Notes: a model not told the origin generated them from the letters alone. 64,000 nucleotides of DNA from Azospirillum agricola (GCF_017876095.1 NZ_JAGINM010000003.1:127491-191490), one strand, 5' to 3'. Shown: positions 17,801-26,658, counted from the stretch's first letter. Made by a program: numbers and translations.

Positions 17801-19933
17801 TCAATCGCCGCCACCGGATTCGGGATTCAGGACCATCCGGCTGGTGGCGGCGACCACCGTTTCCAGCACCGGCAGAAGATCCGCGATGGCTTCGGGATCG
17901 TCGTGCCGGTCGTTGACCGCCCGCGCGATGGCGGCCATGCGCGGCGTCCCGAAATTCGCCGCGAGGCCGGCCAGGGTGTGCGCGGCCTGCCGGATCTCCT
18001 GCGGGCGGTCGCCCTGAAGGGCGGCGCGGATGGCCGACAGTTCCCGCATCGCGGTTTCCGGCAGCATGCGGAGCATGCCGTCCAGGCTGTCGCTGCCCAG
18101 CGCCAACCGCAGTTCGGCCTGCTTCACCCGGTCGATCAGCGGCAGGCGCGAATAGCCGCCGCCGTCCGGCACCGGCCGGCCGGGAGCCGGCACGACGCGC
18201 CCCTCGCGCGATCCGGTCGCCAGATCGACGATGACGGCGTTCAGGTGCTCCCAATCGATCGGCTTGGTCAGATAGGCGTCGAGGCCGGCGGCGAGATGGC
18301 CGTCGCGGTGCTCCGGCAGGGCGTCGGCGGAGACGCCGACGATGGGCGTCCGCGACGCCGGGCCGTCCATCCGCCGGATCGCCCGCGTGGCCGAGCGGCC
18401 GTCGAGGATCGGCATCTCCATGTCGAGCAGCACCGCGTCGTAGTCGTTGGCCCGCACCGCGTCCACCGCCGCCTGCCCGTCCGCCACGGCGTCGACCCGA
18501 TGGCCGATGCGGGTCAGCATCGTGGTGATCAGCATCCGGTTGATGTCGTTGTCCTCGGCCAGCAGCAGGCGCAGGGACACCGGGCTCGTCGGCTGCAACG
18601 CCGGCGGGGGGAGGGCGGGGTGGCGGTGGGCGGCGAGTTCGCCGGTCGGCGGCGCCTCCGCCAGCTGGACCTCGATCGTGAAACGGAAGACCGAGCCGCG
18701 GCCGGGGGTGCTCGTCACCGCGATGGTGCCGCCCATCGCCTCGACCAGCCGCTTGCAGATCACCAGCCCCAGCCCGGTTCCGCCGTACTTCCGGCTGGTC
18801 GAGGCGTCGGCCTGGACGAAGGCGCCGAACAGGCGGGCGCGCTGCTCGTCCGTCATGCCGATGCCGGTGTCCTCCACCTCGAAGCGCAGGGTGAGCGGGC
18901 GGCTCGGGTGATGGCCGGAGCCCTGGTCGACGCCGGGCGGGGCGGGCGACCAGACGGCGATCTCGATGCCGCCGCGGTCGGTGAACTTGATGGCGTTCGA
19001 CACGAGGTTGAACAGCACCTGCCGCAGCCGCGTCGGATCGCCGCGCACATGGCGCGGCGTGTCGTCGGCGATGGAGGCCGACAGGTTCAACCCCTTGGCG
19101 GCGGCGCGCACCAGGAAGAGCTGCACCACGTCATCGACCAGGCGCGGCAGCGAGAAGTCGATGGCCTCCAGCGTGAGCTGCCCGGCCTCGATCTTCGAGA
19201 AGTCCAGCACGTCGTTCAGGATGCTCAGCAGCGTGTCGGCCGACGAGCGCAGCGTCTTCGCGAAGGCCCGCTGCTGGTCGTTGAGGTCGGTGCCCATCAG
19301 CAGGTCGCCCATGCCGATGACGGCGGTCATCGGCGTGCGCAGCTCGTGGCTCATCATCGCCAGGAAGCGCGACTTGGCCCGGCTGGCGTTCTCGGCGGCG
19401 ATCCGGGCCTCGTCGGCCTCCTCGCGGGCGCGGTCGAGATCCTCGGCCAGGGCGAAGGTCTCGGCGGCGAGCCTGGTGAGCTGGTCCTGGGCGTCGCGCA
19501 GCTCGCGTTCGGAACGGTGGCTGCGGGTGACGTCGGAAAAGGAGCCGGCGAACCAGCGCACCCGGCCGTCCGGTCCGAAGATCGGGCGCAGCGACAGCGC
19601 GTTCCAGAAGGGCGTGCCGTCCTTGCGCCGGTTGAGGATCTCCACCGACACCGCGCGCCCGGCGGCGATGGCGGCGCGGATTTCCGCCGCCGTCGCCGGG
19701 TCGGTGTCCGGCCCCTGGAGGAAGCGGGGGTTGCGGCCGATCACCTCCTCCATCGCGTAGCCGGTCATCTCCAGGAAGGCGCGGTTGCAGTAGACCAGCG
19801 GCGTGTCAGGCAGCGTCGGGTCGGCGACGGCGATGCCGGCGCCCGTCGCCTCGACCACGGCGGCCAGCATCTCGGCCGTCGGCGGACACGGCGTGGCGCC
19901 GGGCGTCTGGAAGGGGGGGGCGGTGGTCGGCAA
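17801..19933 (-). CDS. Soluble PAS hybrid histidine kinase with receiver and Hpt domains
   Basis: 710-residue multidomain sensor kinase without signal peptide or membrane segment, so cytosolic. Order: PAS domain (~20-125, with GRNPRFLQGPDTDP, a sequence typical of PAS/LOV-like folds though lacking the LOV Cys context NCRFLQ), a coiled linker (~130-190), HisKA (FLAMMSHELRTPM), HATPase (DPTRLRQVLFNLVSNAIKFT, DTGIGM, GTGLGL), receiver (LLAEDNDINRML, LLDMEMPILDG) and a C-terminal Hpt domain (AAHTLAGLAANFGT). All phosphorelay residues appear intact. The gene is divergent from a single-domain response regulator at 20183, a likely phosphorelay partner. Signal unknown. Confidence 0.9.
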   Translation of the reverse strand: MPTTAPPFQTPGATPCPPTAEMLAAVVEATGAGIAVADPTLPDTPLVYCNRAFLEMTGYAMEEVIGRNPRFLQGPDTDPATAAEIRAAIAAGRAVSVEILNRRKDGTPFWNALSLRPIFGPDGRVRWFAGSFSDVTRSHRSERELRDAQDQLTRLAAETFALAEDLDRAREEADEARIAAENASRAKSRFLAMMSHELRTPMTAVIGMGDLLMGTDLNDQQRAFAKTLRSSADTLLSILNDVLDFSKIEAGQLTLEAIDFSLPRLVDDVVQLFLVRAAAKGLNLSASIADDTPRHVRGDPTRLRQVLFNLVSNAIKFTDRGGIEIAVWSPAPPGVDQGSGHHPSRPLTLRFEVEDTGIGMTDEQRARLFGAFVQADASTSRKYGGTGLGLVICKRLVEAMGGTIAVTSTPGRGSVFRFTIEVQLAEAPPTGELAAHRHPALPPPALQPTSPVSLRLLLAEDNDINRMLITTMLTRIGHRVDAVADGQAAVDAVRANDYDAVLLDMEMPILDGRSATRAIRRMDGPASRTPIVGVSADALPEHRDGHLAAGLDAYLTKPIDWEHLNAVIVDLATGSREGRVVPAPGRPVPDGGGYSRLPLIDRVKQAELRLALGSDSLDGMLRMLPETAMRELSAIRAALQGDRPQEIRQAAHTLAGLAANFGTPRMAAIARAVNDRHDDPEAIADLLPVLETVVAATSRMVLNPESGGGD

Positions 19934-20060
19934 GGGGCGGTCCTGGGAGCGGTCCTGACGGCGGCGGCGGGCTGGTGGCCGGGATGCCGACAGGATACGG
20001 CGTCGCGGCCGTCAACGCCACCGCCGCCGGTCATCGTTGGCTCGGCGGATCGTTGCAAAA

Positions 20061-20082
20061 CTCCTGGACAACACGTCCGGAG
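20061..20082. promoter_or_regulatory. Inverted repeat between kinase and response regulator genes
   Basis: CTCC-T-GGAC-AACAC-GTCC-GGAG: two nested arms that pair except for one bulged T. It lies in the divergent promoter region of the hybrid kinase and the single-domain response regulator and could be an operator. No regulator is identified. Confidence 0.3.
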
Positions 20083-20182
20083 AAGCATTCTGTTAACGTC
20101 TGCGCAACGATGCATCACGAGGATCGGTTCGGCCGGGGCTGTTTTCCGGCCTCGGACGATGCACCGCATTTCGGAGAACGGG

Positions 20183-20617
20183 ATGATGCTTGAGGCCGGC
20201 AACGGGACCCGCCGCGTTCGGACGATCCACGACCTGGGCGTCCTGCTGATCGAGGACGACGACTTCACGCGCCGCCTGATCTCCCGCCTGCTGCACGACA
20301 TCAGGCTGCGCGTGGTGTTCGAGGCGGCGGACGGCGTCCAGGCGCTCGACATCCTGCGGAAGAACGGCGACGACGTCGACATCGCCATCTGCGACCTGGA
20401 GATGCCGCGCATGGGCGGGCTGGACCTGCTGCACGCCCTGCGCACCGCCACGGGCAACCCGCTGGCCGAGCTTCCGGTGATCGTGCTGACCAGCCACCGC
20501 GAGGCGGAGGTGGTGAAGCGCGCCATCGCCTACGGCATCTCCGGCTATCTGGTGAAGCCGGTGTCGAAGGCCGACCTGATCAAGCGCCTGACCTTCACCC
20601 TGCAAAAGGGGCAATAG
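20183..20617 (+). CDS. Single-domain (CheY-like) response regulator
   Basis: 144-residue receiver with no output domain. It shows the acidic pair and first strand VLLIEDDDFTRRLISRLL, phosphoacceptor Asp in IAICDLEMPRMGG, the Thr of VIVLTSH and the switch Lys of GYLVKPVSK, so it should be phosphorylatable. Two adjacent ATGs occur (20183, 20186), with GGAG 6-9 bases upstream; a further in-frame ATG at 20159 has no ribosome site. Divergence from the PAS-hybrid-Hpt kinase at 17801-19933 suggests it receives phosphate from that protein's Hpt domain. Its downstream effect is unknown. Confidence 0.88.
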   Translation: MMLEAGNGTRRVRTIHDLGVLLIEDDDFTRRLISRLLHDIRLRVVFEAADGVQALDILRKNGDDVDIAICDLEMPRMGGLDLLHALRTATGNPLAELPVIVLTSHREAEVVKRAIAYGISGYLVKPVSKADLIKRLTFTLQKGQ

Positions 20618-20801
20618 CGCGGAGTCACGGCCGGTGCGCTTGCCGGCCCCCCGAACGGTCGAGGACCTCAACCCGCGCTGGCGCTTTGCCCTGCCATCCT
20701 GTAGAAGGGATTCCCTCGCCGTTGCGTTGCGAAAGGTCCATGGGCCCGCATTTCCCGTCTCCCGGCCGCTCCCGCCCGTCTCCACGGCGCCGGGGATCGT
20801 C

Positions 20802-21485
20802 GTGAGCCAAGACCGACCTCCGGGCCGACCTTCGGGCCGATCTCCGGGATTGTCCGACGCCAGCCGTGCCGACCGGGACGCGTCCCACGGCCGCGTTTCC
20901 GATCTTCTGAACGAGTTCCTGGCGCGCGACCACGGCCCGCGCATCGCGCTCGGCGACGTGATGGCGCTGCTGGGCGACCGCGCCTTCGGCGCGCTGCTGC
21001 TGATCCTGTCCATTCCGAACATCCTGCCGGTGCCCGGCCTGTCCACCGCGACCGGCCTGCCGATGATCCTGATCGGCGCCCAGATGGCCGCCGGGCGGTC
21101 CGGCCCCTGGCTGCCGCGGCGCATGGCGGCGGTGACGCTCGACCGCGACGCCTTCCTGGCGGTGATGCGGCGCGCCGAGCCCTGGGCCGGGCGGGTCGAG
21201 CGCCATCTGCGCGAGCGGCTGCCGCAACTTGTCGGCGCCACGGCGGAACGGCTGCTCGGGGTCGCGGTGATGATCCTGGCCGGCATCCTGGCCCTGCCCA
21301 TCGTCTTCGGCAACCAGCCGCCCGCCTTCGCCATCGCCCTGATCGCGCTCGGGCTGATCGAGCGCGACGGCGCCTTCGTCCTGGCCGGCCTGATCGCCGG
21401 CCTTCTCGCCATCGCCATCATCGCCGCCGTCCTGCTCGGTCTCGGGCAGGCGGGGACGGTGCTGTGGCAACATCTGTTCGGTTGA
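20802..21485 (+). CDS. ExoD-family membrane protein
   Basis: Membrane protein of the ExoD family (exopolysaccharide synthesis, alkali-sensitivity proteins of rhizobia). The signature lies in VSDLLNEFLARDHGPRIALGDVMALLGDRAFGALLLILSIPNILPVPG, a soluble helix followed by a Pro-rich hydrophobic segment. Later hydrophobic stretches are LLGVAVMILAGILALPIVFG, AFAIALIALGLIE and a C-terminal helix. GTG at 20802 is chosen because conserved sequence begins soon after it; a GTG at 20634 would add a 56-residue low-complexity leader. ExoD's biochemical role is not established. It precedes a CorC/HlyC-type gene by 25 bp and is likely co-transcribed. Confidence 0.75.
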   Translation: MSQDRPPGRPSGRSPGLSDASRADRDASHGRVSDLLNEFLARDHGPRIALGDVMALLGDRAFGALLLILSIPNILPVPGLSTATGLPMILIGAQMAAGRSGPWLPRRMAAVTLDRDAFLAVMRRAEPWAGRVERHLRERLPQLVGATAERLLGVAVMILAGILALPIVFGNQPPAFAIALIALGLIERDGAFVLAGLIAGLLAIAIIAAVLLGLGQAGTVLWQHLFG

Positions 21486-21510
21486 GGGAGCGGCCTTCGG
21501 GCACGACGCC

Positions 21511-22812
21511 ATGATCTGGGAACTGCTGGTCATCTTCCTGCTGATACTGCTCAACGCCTTCTTCGCCATGTCGGAGATGGCGCTGGTGTCGGCGCGTCGC
21601 GCCCGGCTCCAGCAGATGGCCGAAAGCAAGGGCGCCCATGGCGCCCGCGCCGCGCTGGAGCTGTCGGAGGATCCGGGCCGCTTCCTGTCCACCGTGCAGG
21701 TCGGCATCAGCCTCACCGGCATCATCGCCGGCGCCTATGGCGGCGCGACGCTGGCGGAGCGTTTCGGCTCGGTGCTCAACGAGGTGCCGTGGATCGCGCC
21801 CTACGGCCAGCCGGCCGCCTTCGCGCTGGTCGTCGCGGCGATCACCTACTTCTCGCTGATCATCGGCGAACTGGTGCCCAAGCGCATGGCGCTGGTCGAC
21901 GCCGAGCGCATCGCCGCCTTCGTCGCCGGCCCGATGCGGGCGCTGTCGCGCATCGCCTCGCCCGTCGTCTGGCTGCTCGGCGTGTCCACCGACACGGTGC
22001 TGAAGCTGCTGCGCCTGCCCACCGCCCGCGAGCAGACGGTGACGGAGGAGGAGGTCAAGTCCCTCATCAAGGAGGGCACCCAGACCGGCGTGTTCGAGCC
22101 GGCCGAGCGCCAGATGATCGAGGGCGTGCTGCATCTGGCCGACCGCAGCGTGCGCTCGATCATGACGCCGCGCCCCGACCTGATCTGGCTCGACATCAAC
22201 GACCCCGCCGAATCGGTGGGGCGCGAGATCCGCGAGAGCGGCTATTCGCGCTTTCCCGTCTGCCGTGGCGACGTCGACGAGCTGGAGGGCATCGTCTCGG
22301 CCAAGGCGCTGCTCGACCAGTCGCTGAACGGAGTCTCCTTCGACCTGAAGGCGGCGCTGGCGGAACCGCTGGTCGTCCATGACGGCACCCCCGTGCTGCG
22401 GCTGCTCGACCTGTTCAAGCAGGCCAGCGTCCACATGGCGGTGGTGGTCGACGAATACGGCAGCGTCGAGGGCATCGTGACGATGACCGACATCCTGGAG
22501 GCCATCGCCGGCGAGCTGCCCGAGCACGGCCACGAGGGCGAGGCCTCGGCGGTCCAGCGCGAGGATGGCAGCTGGCTGGTCGACGGCATGACCCCGATCG
22601 AGGAGGTCGAGGCGCTGGTCGGCGTGAAGAACATGAAGGGCGAGGGCGATTTCCACACGCTGGCCGGCTTCCTGCTCGACCGGTTCGGGCATGTGCCGAC
22701 GGCGGCCGAGCATTTCCACTGGAACGGCATCCGCTTCGAGGTGGTGGACATGGACGGGCGCCGCATCGACAAGGTGATGATCCAGCTCAATCCGGAGCTG
22801 TCGGAAGGCTGA
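21511..22812 (+). CDS. CNNM/CorC/HlyC-family membrane protein
   Basis: 433-residue protein with the standard UPF0053 layout. An N-terminal DUF21 membrane domain (WELLVIFLLILLNAFFAMSEMALVSARRARLQ, then SLTGIIAGAYGG and LIIGELVPKRMAL) is followed by paired CBS domains (~200-330; RSIMTPRPDLIWLD, GYSRFPVCRG, HMAVVVDEYGSVEGIVTMTDILE). A C-terminal CorC_HlyC domain (WLVDGMTPIEEVEALVG... FHTLAGFLLDRFGHVP) ends the protein. Relatives are linked to magnesium, cobalt or polyamine export. They are often annotated as haemolysins, but haemolytic activity is doubtful. Substrate cannot be assigned. Confidence 0.88.
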   Translation: MIWELLVIFLLILLNAFFAMSEMALVSARRARLQQMAESKGAHGARAALELSEDPGRFLSTVQVGISLTGIIAGAYGGATLAERFGSVLNEVPWIAPYGQPAAFALVVAAITYFSLIIGELVPKRMALVDAERIAAFVAGPMRALSRIASPVVWLLGVSTDTVLKLLRLPTAREQTVTEEEVKSLIKEGTQTGVFEPAERQMIEGVLHLADRSVRSIMTPRPDLIWLDINDPAESVGREIRESGYSRFPVCRGDVDELEGIVSAKALLDQSLNGVSFDLKAALAEPLVVHDGTPVLRLLDLFKQASVHMAVVVDEYGSVEGIVTMTDILEAIAGELPEHGHEGEASAVQREDGSWLVDGMTPIEEVEALVGVKNMKGEGDFHTLAGFLLDRFGHVPTAAEHFHWNGIRFEVVDMDGRRIDKVMIQLNPELSEG

Positions 22813-22842
22813 GGCGGGAACGGGAGAGGGAAGGGAACGGGG

Positions 22843-23295
22843 ATGAGCGGCCGCTATTTCGAGGATTTCCGCGTCGGCGACGTGGTCGAGACCGAGGGAA
22901 TGACCCTCACCGACAGCCAGATCATGGATTTCGCCCAGCGCTTCGACCCGCAGCCCTTCCATGTCGACGCGGTGGCGGCGGCGGACGGGCCGTTCCAGGG
23001 GCTGATCGCCAGCGGCTTCCACACCCTGTCGCTGACCTTCCGCCTGCTGCGCGACACCGGGATCATCACCGGCACCAGCCTGGGCGGGTCGGGGGTGGAC
23101 GAGCTGCGCTGGCTTCTGCCGGTGCGCCCCGGCGACACGCTGCGCGTCCGGATCGAGGTCGCCGAGACCAGGCCGTCGCGGCGCGGCGACCGTGGAACGG
23201 TAAAGCTGGCCTACGCAACGCTGAACCAGCGTGGCGAGACGGTGATGACCTGCTTCATGCACCACATCATCGCCGCGCGGACGGTGGCGGTGTGA
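22843..23295 (+). CDS. MaoC-like (hot-dog) dehydratase
   Basis: 150-residue single hot-dog protein of the MaoC/(R)-hydratase family. It starts MSGRYFEDFRVGDVVETEG and carries the active-site helix motif DSQIMDFAQRFDPQPFHVD. There the Asp and His of the D-x4-H hydratase motif are present, followed by the GLIASGFHTLSL region. Likely activity is hydration of enoyl-CoA or a related acyl-CoA, but many of these orphan MaoC proteins are untested. It lies 30 bp after the CorC-like gene and may share its transcript. Confidence 0.85.
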   Translation: MSGRYFEDFRVGDVVETEGMTLTDSQIMDFAQRFDPQPFHVDAVAAADGPFQGLIASGFHTLSLTFRLLRDTGIITGTSLGGSGVDELRWLLPVRPGDTLRVRIEVAETRPSRRGDRGTVKLAYATLNQRGETVMTCFMHHIIAARTVAV

Positions 23296-23326
23296 GCGGG
23301 CACCGCTTGGCGGCTGCCCGGCGGGC

Positions 23327-23354
23327 TTGACGGATCCGCCCGCGTCCGTACACT
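23327..23354 (+). promoter_or_regulatory. Sigma-70-like promoter for the DUF1835 gene
   Basis: TTGACG (23327-23332), a 16-bp spacer and TACACT (23349-23354), about 130 bp before the ATG at 23485. This is a reasonable match to the -35/-10 consensus in otherwise GC-rich intergenic DNA. Confidence 0.4.
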
Positions 23355-23484
23355 CGGGCGCGGGTCTGGTCGGCCCCTCCCGTCCGCGGAAAGGGCTGCG
23401 CCCGCGACCACAGAGCCCGAGGCCGAGTTTCCCCTCCCTTTTCTGTCTGTCGGCGGACACGGATGCGCATGAAAAGGGATCCTC

Positions 23485-24825
23485 ATGTCCGACCAGAACC
23501 GGCGGCCGGGTTGGCCGTTCCGCCTCGACCTTGAGCAGCAGAGGACGCGCGCCAAGGAACTGCTCCGCGCGCTCCGCGCCGGCGACCCCGAGGCCGTGGC
23601 CCGTCTCCGGGAGCATCACCCGAACGCCGCCGCCATCGCCGCCACCATCGCCGCCGCCATCGCCGCCGATGGGCCGCCGCGACTCGCCGACGCCCAGCTC
23701 GTCATCGCGCGGGAACTCGGCAGCCCGAGCTGGGCGCGGCTGAAGACGCACATCACGGCCCTGCGACGGGCCCAGGACGCGATCGAACGGACGCTCAACC
23801 ATGGAGCGCCGCCGCCGGACGCCGGTCCGCGAACCCTGCACCTCCGCTGCGGTTCCGACATCCGGAGCACCCTGGCCGGGGCGGGTTTCGTCGGCGATTT
23901 CCTGGAGCATTCCGACCCCTGCGCGTTCGGGCCGGTGCCGGCGGGCGACGGCCTGTCCGCCATCCGCGCACGCTTCATCGTCGAGGCCGACGACGGCCTT
24001 TCGGACTGGGTGACGGAGGCGGCCATCGCCGAAAGGATGGAGCGGGAGGAGGCGGGGCTGGCGCGGGCCGCCCGCGACTACGAGCGCGTCGTCCTCTGGT
24101 GCGAGCACGACAGCTACGACCAGTTGGCGCTGGCTCGCTGGCTCGCGCGATTCCATGAAACCGGGGCTCCGGCGGTGCTGGAAATGGTCGCGATCAACCA
24201 TTTTCCCGGCGCCGCGCGCTTCATCGGCCTCGGGCAGTTGCCGCCCGAGGCGATCCGCATGCTGTGGCCGACCCGCCGCCCGGTGGCGGTGCCAGCCCTG
24301 GCGGCGGGCTGGCGCGTGTGGAACGCGCTGCGCCGCGACGACCCGTCCGAGCTGGCGGCCATCGCCCGGTCGACTCCGGAGGGCTTGCCGGACATGCCGG
24401 GGGCGCTCCGCCGCCATCTCCAGGAGTTGCCCTGGACCGGCGACGGGCTGTCGCTGACCGAACGCATCGTCCTCCAATCGCTCGCGGAGGAGGAACTGAC
24501 GGTCGGGCAGGCCTTCGCGCGGCTGATGCGCCAGCGGGATCCGCTGCCCTGGCTGGGCGACCTGATGTTCCTGTGGATCGTCCGGACCATGGCGAAGGCC
24601 GGGGAGCCGCCGCTGGCGATCCTGGACCAGGGGACGGACCAGCCCTGGCCGCGTTGGCGGCTGGCGATCACGCAGGCGGGGCGGGCGATCCTGCGGGGCG
24701 AGCGGGACGGGCTGTCGCTGGCGCCTGCGGTGCGCTGGGTCGGTGGGGTCCGCGTCGCGCCGGGCGTGCCGGGCTGGCGCTGGAACGACGCGGACGCGCG
24801 GGTCGAGCGGAGACCGCCGCTCTAA
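23485..24825 (+). CDS. DUF1835 domain-containing protein
   Basis: 446-residue soluble protein. The N-terminal ~100 residues (LDLEQQRTRAKELLRALRAGDPEAVARLREHHP... LADAQLVIARELGSPSWARLKTHI) are a helical module often found in front of ankyrin-repeat or similar domains. From ~115 on, TLHLRCGSDIRSTLAGAGFVGDFLEHSDPCAFGPVP matches the DUF1835 start. The following segment with VVLWCEHDSYDQLALARWLARF and the C-terminal helices match its usual partner region. Function is unknown. It has its own likely promoter at 23327 and ends at a perfect 15-bp inverted repeat. Confidence 0.75.
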   Translation: MSDQNRRPGWPFRLDLEQQRTRAKELLRALRAGDPEAVARLREHHPNAAAIAATIAAAIAADGPPRLADAQLVIARELGSPSWARLKTHITALRRAQDAIERTLNHGAPPPDAGPRTLHLRCGSDIRSTLAGAGFVGDFLEHSDPCAFGPVPAGDGLSAIRARFIVEADDGLSDWVTEAAIAERMEREEAGLARAARDYERVVLWCEHDSYDQLALARWLARFHETGAPAVLEMVAINHFPGAARFIGLGQLPPEAIRMLWPTRRPVAVPALAAGWRVWNALRRDDPSELAAIARSTPEGLPDMPGALRRHLQELPWTGDGLSLTERIVLQSLAEEELTVGQAFARLMRQRDPLPWLGDLMFLWIVRTMAKAGEPPLAILDQGTDQPWPRWRLAITQAGRAILRGERDGLSLAPAVRWVGGVRVAPGVPGWRWNDADARVERRPPL

Positions 24826-24860
24826 AGTTTCGTGCGTTTAATAAGAAACGCACGAAACTT
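24825..24860. repeat. Perfect 15-bp inverted repeat between convergent genes
   Basis: Arms 24825-24839 (AAGTTTCGTGCGTTT) and 24846-24860 pair perfectly around the 6-base loop AATAAG. The left arm starts inside the stop codon of the DUF1835 gene. It could serve as a bidirectional terminator, although no U-tract follows directly, or be part of a dispersed repeat with the element at 24875-24921. Confidence 0.7.
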
Positions 24861-24874
24861 AGCCTTTTGATGAC

Positions 24875-24921
24875 GAGCGGATTCACGCTCCAAACCGATT
24901 CCGGTTTTACGCGATCCACTC
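24875..24921. repeat. Quasi-palindromic ~47-bp intergenic element
   Basis: The outer arms GAGCGGAT (24875-24882) and ATCCACTC (24914-24921) pair at 7 of 8 positions. The core AAACCG-ATTC-CGGTTT (24892-24907) is a perfect inverted repeat. The element reaches the stop codon of the minus-strand hydrolase. Its form resembles short palindromic intergenic repeats common in alphaproteobacteria. No second copy was noticed in this window. Confidence 0.5.
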
Positions 24922-26552
24922 TAGCCGCGCAGGAAGGCGTCGTAGGCGCCCAGCGTCTCCGCCATCGCCGTGTCCTCCTGATCGGGATACCAGACCGTCG
25001 CCGGGGTTCCGGTGACGACGGTGCCGGCGGGGGCCAGTTCCCTGGCCTCCGCCAGCCCCTCGACCAGCATGTCGGTGGGGCCGGCGCAGATCAGCGTCGG
25101 GCGGGTCAGGCGGGGCAGGGCGGCGCGGGTGTCGTAGCGGAAGGCGGCCCGGTAGGAGCGGTCGTAATGCGCGCCGCTCTTCAGCAGGCCGACCACCCAG
25201 TCGTGCAGCACCTCCGGGGTGGGAACGCCCAGCGCGCGGCCGGCGGCGCGCTCCTGCCGGTACCACGGCCAGAACAGGAACATGTCGCGCCGCATGTTCC
25301 AGGCCTGGAGCAGGTGCAACCCCCAGCGGTCGGGCCGCAGCGGCGGGAAGTAGTTGTCCAGGATGTCGGCGTTGAAGCCCGGTGGAATCAGCACCGGCGC
25401 CTCCAGCACGACGCGGCCGACCCGCTCGGGATGGCGGACCGTCAGTTCCAGCGCCACCAGCGCCCCGGTGTGCGTCCCCCACAGGTCGAAGCGGGCGAGC
25501 CCCAGCGCGTCGGCCACCGCCAGCGCGTCCTCGGCCAGCGTCTCGATGTCCACCGTCCGCTCGGGCTTGTCCGAATCGCCGTTGCCGAGATAGTCGGGGG
25601 CGATGACCTCCCGTCCGCCCGCCAGACCGCGGATCAGCGGCAGCAGCGGCGCCGACGATCCCGGCGCCGACTGGAAGGCGAGCAGCGGCGTGCCTCCCGA
25701 CGCATCCCCCGGCCCGGCCCGGCGCAGATGCACCCGCCCCTTGGGCGTGTCGGCGTGATCGTGCCAGACCGCCGCTGGCTCCGCGAAGGGCCGGGTGGTG
25801 AAGGGTTGGGCGGCGAAAGGTTGGGTCGGCGGCAGCGGTCGGCCGGCCGGCAGCTTGGCCCGGACGGCGGCGAGCAGGGCCGGGATCTCCTCCAGCCCCG
25901 TCCGCTGGGGAGCGGAGCCGCCCGTGCGCGCGCGGCGCGGCATCGCCCCGGCGCAGGATGCCCACAGCGCCGCGTAGCGTTCCGGCTTCACGGCGGCGGC
26001 GACCACCGTGGCGTCGAGCCCGGCCGCGTCCGGCAGCGGGTCGCCGGTCAGGGAGGGGCGGCGCGGGTCGCGCGGGTCGAGGATGTGGGCGTCGCGCAGA
26101 TGGGCGCACAGCACGGCGAGGTGGGTGCCGTCGGCACGCGGCGCCAGCGGCGGCGGTTGCAGGCCGCGTTCGGCCCAGGCCTCGGCGGCGTCGGCGTTGG
26201 CGAGCAGGACGGCCGCCGGCGGGATGGCGAGGGCGTCGACCAGCGCGACCGCCAGCGGCGCCGTCAGATCGAAGGCCAACAGGGCGCAGGGGCCGATTCC
26301 GGCGGTGGTCGCCGCCTCGGCGACGAGCGCCGCCAACCCGTCCACGCCGTCGGCCCAGGCGTTGGCGGAGCCGCCGATGCCCGGCAATTCGACCACCGTG
26401 ACCGTCCAGCCGGGCAGGCGCCGGGCCAGATCGCCGGCACGGACCGACGCCGCCATGATCAGGCCGGGCAGGACCAGCAGGTCTGGGCCGCTGCCCTCCC
26501 GCCACAGGCGCAGCTGTCCGGACGCGGTGGTCACGTAATGGGGCTTCGGCAT
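24921..26552 (-). CDS. Tandem alpha/beta-hydrolase-fold protein lacking Ser nucleophiles
   Basis: 543-residue protein made of two alpha/beta-hydrolase-like halves. The N half (~1-270) has LLVLPGLIMAASVRAGDLARRLPGW and VELPGIGGSANAW, but its elbow reads ALLAFDLTAPLA (Asp, no GxSxG). The C half (~275-543) has the stronger fold signature: FQSAPGSSAPLLPLIRGLAG, IAPDYLGNGDSDKP, elbow DLWGTHTGALVALEL with His in place of Ser, and TLICAGPTDMLVEG near the acid position. The ATG at 26552 has a strong GGGAGG site and is preferred over the longer in-frame start at 26759. The gene is divergent from an acyl-CoA synthetase (233-bp gap), suggesting a shared acyl or CoA-ester pathway. Catalytic activity is uncertain. 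Confidence 0.75.
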   Translation of the reverse strand: MPKPHYVTTASGQLRLWREGSGPDLLVLPGLIMAASVRAGDLARRLPGWTVTVVELPGIGGSANAWADGVDGLAALVAEAATTAGIGPCALLAFDLTAPLAVALVDALAIPPAAVLLANADAAEAWAERGLQPPPLAPRADGTHLAVLCAHLRDAHILDPRDPRRPSLTGDPLPDAAGLDATVVAAAVKPERYAALWASCAGAMPRRARTGGSAPQRTGLEEIPALLAAVRAKLPAGRPLPPTQPFAAQPFTTRPFAEPAAVWHDHADTPKGRVHLRRAGPGDASGGTPLLAFQSAPGSSAPLLPLIRGLAGGREVIAPDYLGNGDSDKPERTVDIETLAEDALAVADALGLARFDLWGTHTGALVALELTVRHPERVGRVVLEAPVLIPPGFNADILDNYFPPLRPDRWGLHLLQAWNMRRDMFLFWPWYRQERAAGRALGVPTPEVLHDWVVGLLKSGAHYDRSYRAAFRYDTRAALPRLTRPTLICAGPTDMLVEGLAEARELAPAGTVVTGTPATVWYPDQEDTAMAETLGAYDAFLRG

Positions 26553-26658
26553 GTCCTCCCTCCTTCTCGATGGTTTGATTGTCTGGCGGATCGTGTGTCG
26601 GCAGGCCGTCCCGGGGTGGCGCTCCGGCTGTTGTTCGATGCCAGGATTGTGCCGTTGT

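Noticed and set aside
21418..24477. 1019-residue minus-strand frame across ExoD, CorC and MaoC genes
   Set aside because: Overlaps three well-recognised sense genes; composition is of shadow type without a fold or start site.
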